NCBI GenBank assembly: GCA_029821735.1
Contig: JALGSU010000001.1
Location: 1 to 64,000 of the forward strand
DNA: 64,000 nt
Origin: Candidatus Zipacnadia bacterium
GTDB taxonomy: Bacteria > Armatimonadota > Zipacnadia > Zipacnadales > UBA5352
Reading direction: 5' to 3'
The position numbers were made by a program, and so were the translations under genes. The notes below the pieces were generated by a model, which saw only the letters and a list, made by a program, of their open reading frames with translations, did no database searches and had not been told where the DNA came from. Below, piece by piece: positions 62,056 through 64,000 of this stretch; the first letter of the stretch is position 1; the number at the start of each line of letters is the position of its first letter.

Positions 62056-63588
62056 ATGACATGCCAGGAGTGTAGCGAAAAACTGACGGAGTATATGGAG
62101 GGCGAGTTGCCCGCGGACGTAGAAGCGCGGCTGATCGCTCACCTTGACTCGTGCTCGGAGTGTCGCGACACCGTGGCGGACCTGCGCGCCGTGGTCGGGG
62201 CAGTGACGGGGCTCCCGGAGATCGCGCCGCCGGCGGGCTTGCGGGAGAGCATAGGCAGCGCTTTGGAGGAGCATGCCGGGGCGCGGCAGCAGCGAGCGGG
62301 CCGCGGACGGCTGCGCTATTGGGTATCGGGCGTCGCGGCTGCTGCTGTGGCGACGCTCGTGATCTGGACGGGCGTCACGCAGATGCAGCCGACGGCCACG
62401 ATGGGCCGCGAGACGCCTGCGGCAATAGATATGGTGGCGGATGCGCCGTTGAGCGCGCCTGCGAGCGATGGTGAGGCGTTGAGTGAGACGGCCGAGACAG
62501 ATCAGCCGCCAGCAGCGAGTGAGCCTGTCGTGGCGGAACCGGCCGAAGAGCCGCATGCTGAAGAGGTAATGATTGCGGCGGCTCCTGTCGTGACACCTGC
62601 TGAACTCCGACCTCGGGGCGAGCGTTCCGCCCGCGCCCCCGTGGTCGCGCATGAAACGATCGCCGATCCCGCGGACGCTCCCATTCCTGCGATGCCACCC
62701 GCGCCGGGCATGGAAGGTGACACGTCTGATGACGCGGCGAGGGCGGAGTCCACGCATGGTACTGGTGCCCCCTCGCCCCCGAGCATGGCACGTACGATGG
62801 GCGCGAGCGAAATGCCAGCAGACAGGGCGCCGGGCTTGGCCATGACGGGAGCGCCCGGGGCTGCCGGAGCGGCCGGAGTTGCCGGGCCGGCGGGGCCTGC
62901 AGCAATGGCCATCGCGGACCGCATGAGCGCGGACGCGGAAGAGGGGATGCTGCGCGTCGAGCCGCGCTACTTTGAGGCCGACGCGACGATGGTCGCGCGG
63001 ACGCCGGGCCCGGTGGGGGATACCCCGTTCACCGTGTCGGTTTTCCCGCCGGGGCGGAGGGTGGTGGGTGAGCTGGTGCCTGCGACGGTGACCGTCGAGA
63101 CCGAGCGCACAGTTGATAGCGCCCGCATACGGGTGATCGGCCTGCGCAGTCTGGAGATCGTTGGCGCGGATGAGGACGGGGTCATCTATCGAGGCGTCCT
63201 TGAGGCCAACCAGCGGACCGAGCAGACGGTGCAGATGCGCGCACAGCAGCCGGGCATGCAGAGCATGATAGTGAACTTGCGCAGCAGCAATCCCGAGGTC
63301 GAGACGGATCTGGTCGTCGACATGGGCGAGTTTGAGCATGAGGAGCCCGCCACGGAAGCGAATCTGCAACTGCTCTTCCATGAGACGCCGATCGGCGAGG
63401 CTATTGAGCAGATCCGGCAGAACTCGCGGATGCAGATCATGGTCAACGGCGACCTGCCGGACACACGAGTGAGCAAGGACTTTTCGGTCGGCGTACCGGC
63501 TCAGGCAGCGCTGCGGATTGTGGTGGAGGACGTGGGATGGCAGTTGCGCGAAGCGGAAGAGGTGCAGATCATCGAGGCGGCACACTAG
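62056..63588 (+). CDS. Zinc-type anti-sigma factor with C-terminal STN-like domain
   Basis: 510 aa. The N-terminal zinc-binding anti-sigma domain has Cys3, Cys6, His29, Cys33 and Cys36 (HLDSCSEC), the zf-HC2/ZAS pattern that clamps ECF sigma factors. One membrane segment (about 88-107) is followed by a long Ala/Pro/Glu-rich periplasmic linker and a beta domain (about 310-425). The last 75 residues, LQLLFHETPIGEAIEQIRQN through EEVQII, resemble the STN/N0 domain of secretins such as the PilQ of this window. The STN fusion is unusual: STN normally sits on secretins and TonB transducers. It should hold the upstream ECF sigma factor until a periplasmic signal arrives (inference). The ATG at 62056 follows GAGAGAAATG. 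Confidence 0.8.
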   Translation: MTCQECSEKLTEYMEGELPADVEARLIAHLDSCSECRDTVADLRAVVGAVTGLPEIAPPAGLRESIGSALEEHAGARQQRAGRGRLRYWVSGVAAAAVATLVIWTGVTQMQPTATMGRETPAAIDMVADAPLSAPASDGEALSETAETDQPPAASEPVVAEPAEEPHAEEVMIAAAPVVTPAELRPRGERSARAPVVAHETIADPADAPIPAMPPAPGMEGDTSDDAARAESTHGTGAPSPPSMARTMGASEMPADRAPGLAMTGAPGAAGAAGVAGPAGPAAMAIADRMSADAEEGMLRVEPRYFEADATMVARTPGPVGDTPFTVSVFPPGRRVVGELVPATVTVETERTVDSARIRVIGLRSLEIVGADEDGVIYRGVLEANQRTEQTVQMRAQQPGMQSMIVNLRSSNPEVETDLVVDMGEFEHEEPATEANLQLLFHETPIGEAIEQIRQNSRMQIMVNGDLPDTRVSKDFSVGVPAQAALRIVVEDVGWQLREAEEVQIIEAAH

Positions 63589-63622
63589 CGACGCGATGTC
63601 TTCTTGCGGCAGCGCTCTATGG

Positions 63623-63655
63623 CCCCCGCCCGGACCGGGCGGGGGTTGCGTTTAA
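63623..63655 (+). terminator. Rho-independent terminator after the anti-sigma gene
   Basis: CCCCCGCCC (63623-63631), loop GGACC, GGGCGGGGG (63637-63645), followed by TTGCGTTT. A strong GC stem with a modest T-tail, 34 bases after the stop codon. Confidence 0.65.
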
Positions 63656-63670
63656 GGCCAAGTAAGCAGT

Positions 63671-63699
63671 CTGACGGGCGAGGCGAAATGTGGTATGAT
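63671..63699 (+). promoter_or_regulatory. Predicted promoter of the right-edge secreted protein
   Basis: CTGACG (63671-63676) and TATGAT (63694-63699) are 17 bases apart; TGG before the -10 makes it an extended -10. It lies 63 bases ahead of the next ATG and directly after the terminator. Confidence 0.55.
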
Positions 63700-63711
63700 A
63701 ACAAATCATAC
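63693..63711. promoter_or_regulatory. Operator-like palindrome over the -10 box
   Basis: GTATGAT (63693-63699), AACAA, ATCATAC (63705-63711): a perfect 7-bp inverted repeat centred just downstream of the -10 box, placed where a dimeric repressor would block transcription. No regulator is identified. Confidence 0.4.
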
Positions 63712-63762
63712 TCACCTGAGTGACTACACAGGTCTGAGCCGCTCCCTCGGGGAGAGTCCGCT

Positions 63763-64000
63763 ATGAGAGCAATCGCCGCGCTGGCGTGCGTCTTTTCCCT
63801 CGCAACATTGCTGGCACCGTCGTTCGCGGAGGCGCAGGAGGCCGAGCCCCCCGCAGTGTACGCAGCCGTCTACGACTTCGTGGCGCCGGGCCGCTATGAG
63901 GGCCATATGATAGGTCGGCGACTGGGCGAGGCGCTGCATGCGTCGCTGGCGAGCGAGGCGCCCTGGACGCTGGTCCCCCGCAACGACCTGCTGCGGCAGT
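63763..64000 (+). CDS. Secreted protein with CsgG/FlgO-like start (3' end off window)
   Basis: The first 79 codons only. A signal peptide ends near SFAEAQ. The mature start, VYAAVYDFVAPGRYEGHMIGR followed by LGEALHASLASEAPWTLVPRNDLL, resembles the opening of CsgG/FlgO-type or TolB-N-like periplasmic/outer-membrane proteins, which pair an A-V-x-D-F strand with a helix and a later WxLVPR strand. The assignment is tentative because the rest lies outside the window. GGGGAG sits upstream of the ATG at 63763, and a promoter with an overlapping palindrome precedes it. Confidence 0.55.
   Translation, partial: MRAIAALACVFSLATLLAPSFAEAQEAEPPAVYAAVYDFVAPGRYEGHMIGRRLGEALHASLASEAPWTLVPRNDLLRQ

Overview
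The window looks like chromosomal DNA from a high-GC, Gram-negative-type bacterium: there is an outer-membrane secretin, several signal-peptide glycoside hydrolases, an exosortase and a complete type IV pilus (T4P) machine. Very long pseudopilins, aspartate/glycine-rich surface proteins, secreted glycan hydrolases and an RsbV/RsbW/SigB-type switch together resemble environmental Armatimonadota or planctomycete-like genomes. That placement is inference; no rRNA gene is present. No insertion sequence, phage, CRISPR or tRNA was seen.

Layout. (1) 1-4.95 kb, minus strand: a parvulin-type lipoprotein foldase, then a four-gene operon (GT39-like glycosyltransferase, zinc-ribbon membrane protein, exosortase, EpsI). 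(2) 5.1-9.2 kb, plus strand: two tandem paralogous secreted glycosidase-like proteins, ending in a hairpin shared with convergent genes. (3) 9.2-15.8 kb, minus strand: URO-D-family protein, DegT/StrS aminotransferase, a GH20 hexosaminidase split by a frameshift, and a neutral-ceramidase-like protein. (4) 15.9-19.2 kb, plus strand: a 208-nt structured RNA with its own promoter and a long closing stem (best guess 6S RNA), then rarA and an rsbV-rsbW-sigma partner-switch operon. (5) 19.3-24.9 kb: alaS, ruvX, mltG, yqeG-type phosphatase, aroE. (6) 25.0-50.1 kb: a consensus promoter, then pilB-pilT-pilC-pilD, four pseudopilins, a PilX-like protein and two giant secreted proteins (about 1690 and 2056 aa). 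(7) 50.2-56.9 kb: pilM-pilN-pilO-pilP-like, a secretin-N-domain-only protein, and the secretin pilQ. (8) 57.0-59.8 kb: aroC and a fused aroK-aroB. (9) 59.9-63.6 kb: a PASTA pseudokinase, an ECF sigma factor and an anti-sigma factor carrying a secretin-type STN domain; then a partial secreted protein at the right edge.

The most coherent story is a surface machine. The pilus motor and platform, minor pilins and two giant extracellular proteins sit in one block, in the place where other bacteria keep the fimU-pilVWXY1 tip complex. The giants and one pseudopilin share a recurring zinc-ribbon signature. The PilN and PilP equivalents carry unusual Met-Asp-Pro-Gly repeats and PilM has an acidic insertion. 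STN-type domains recur in PilQ, in a stand-alone neighbour and in the anti-sigma factor, which suggests (inference) a link between the secretin and sigma-factor signalling. The shikimate genes aroC and aroKB directly follow pilQ, recalling the pilMNOPQ-aroKB linkage of proteobacteria.
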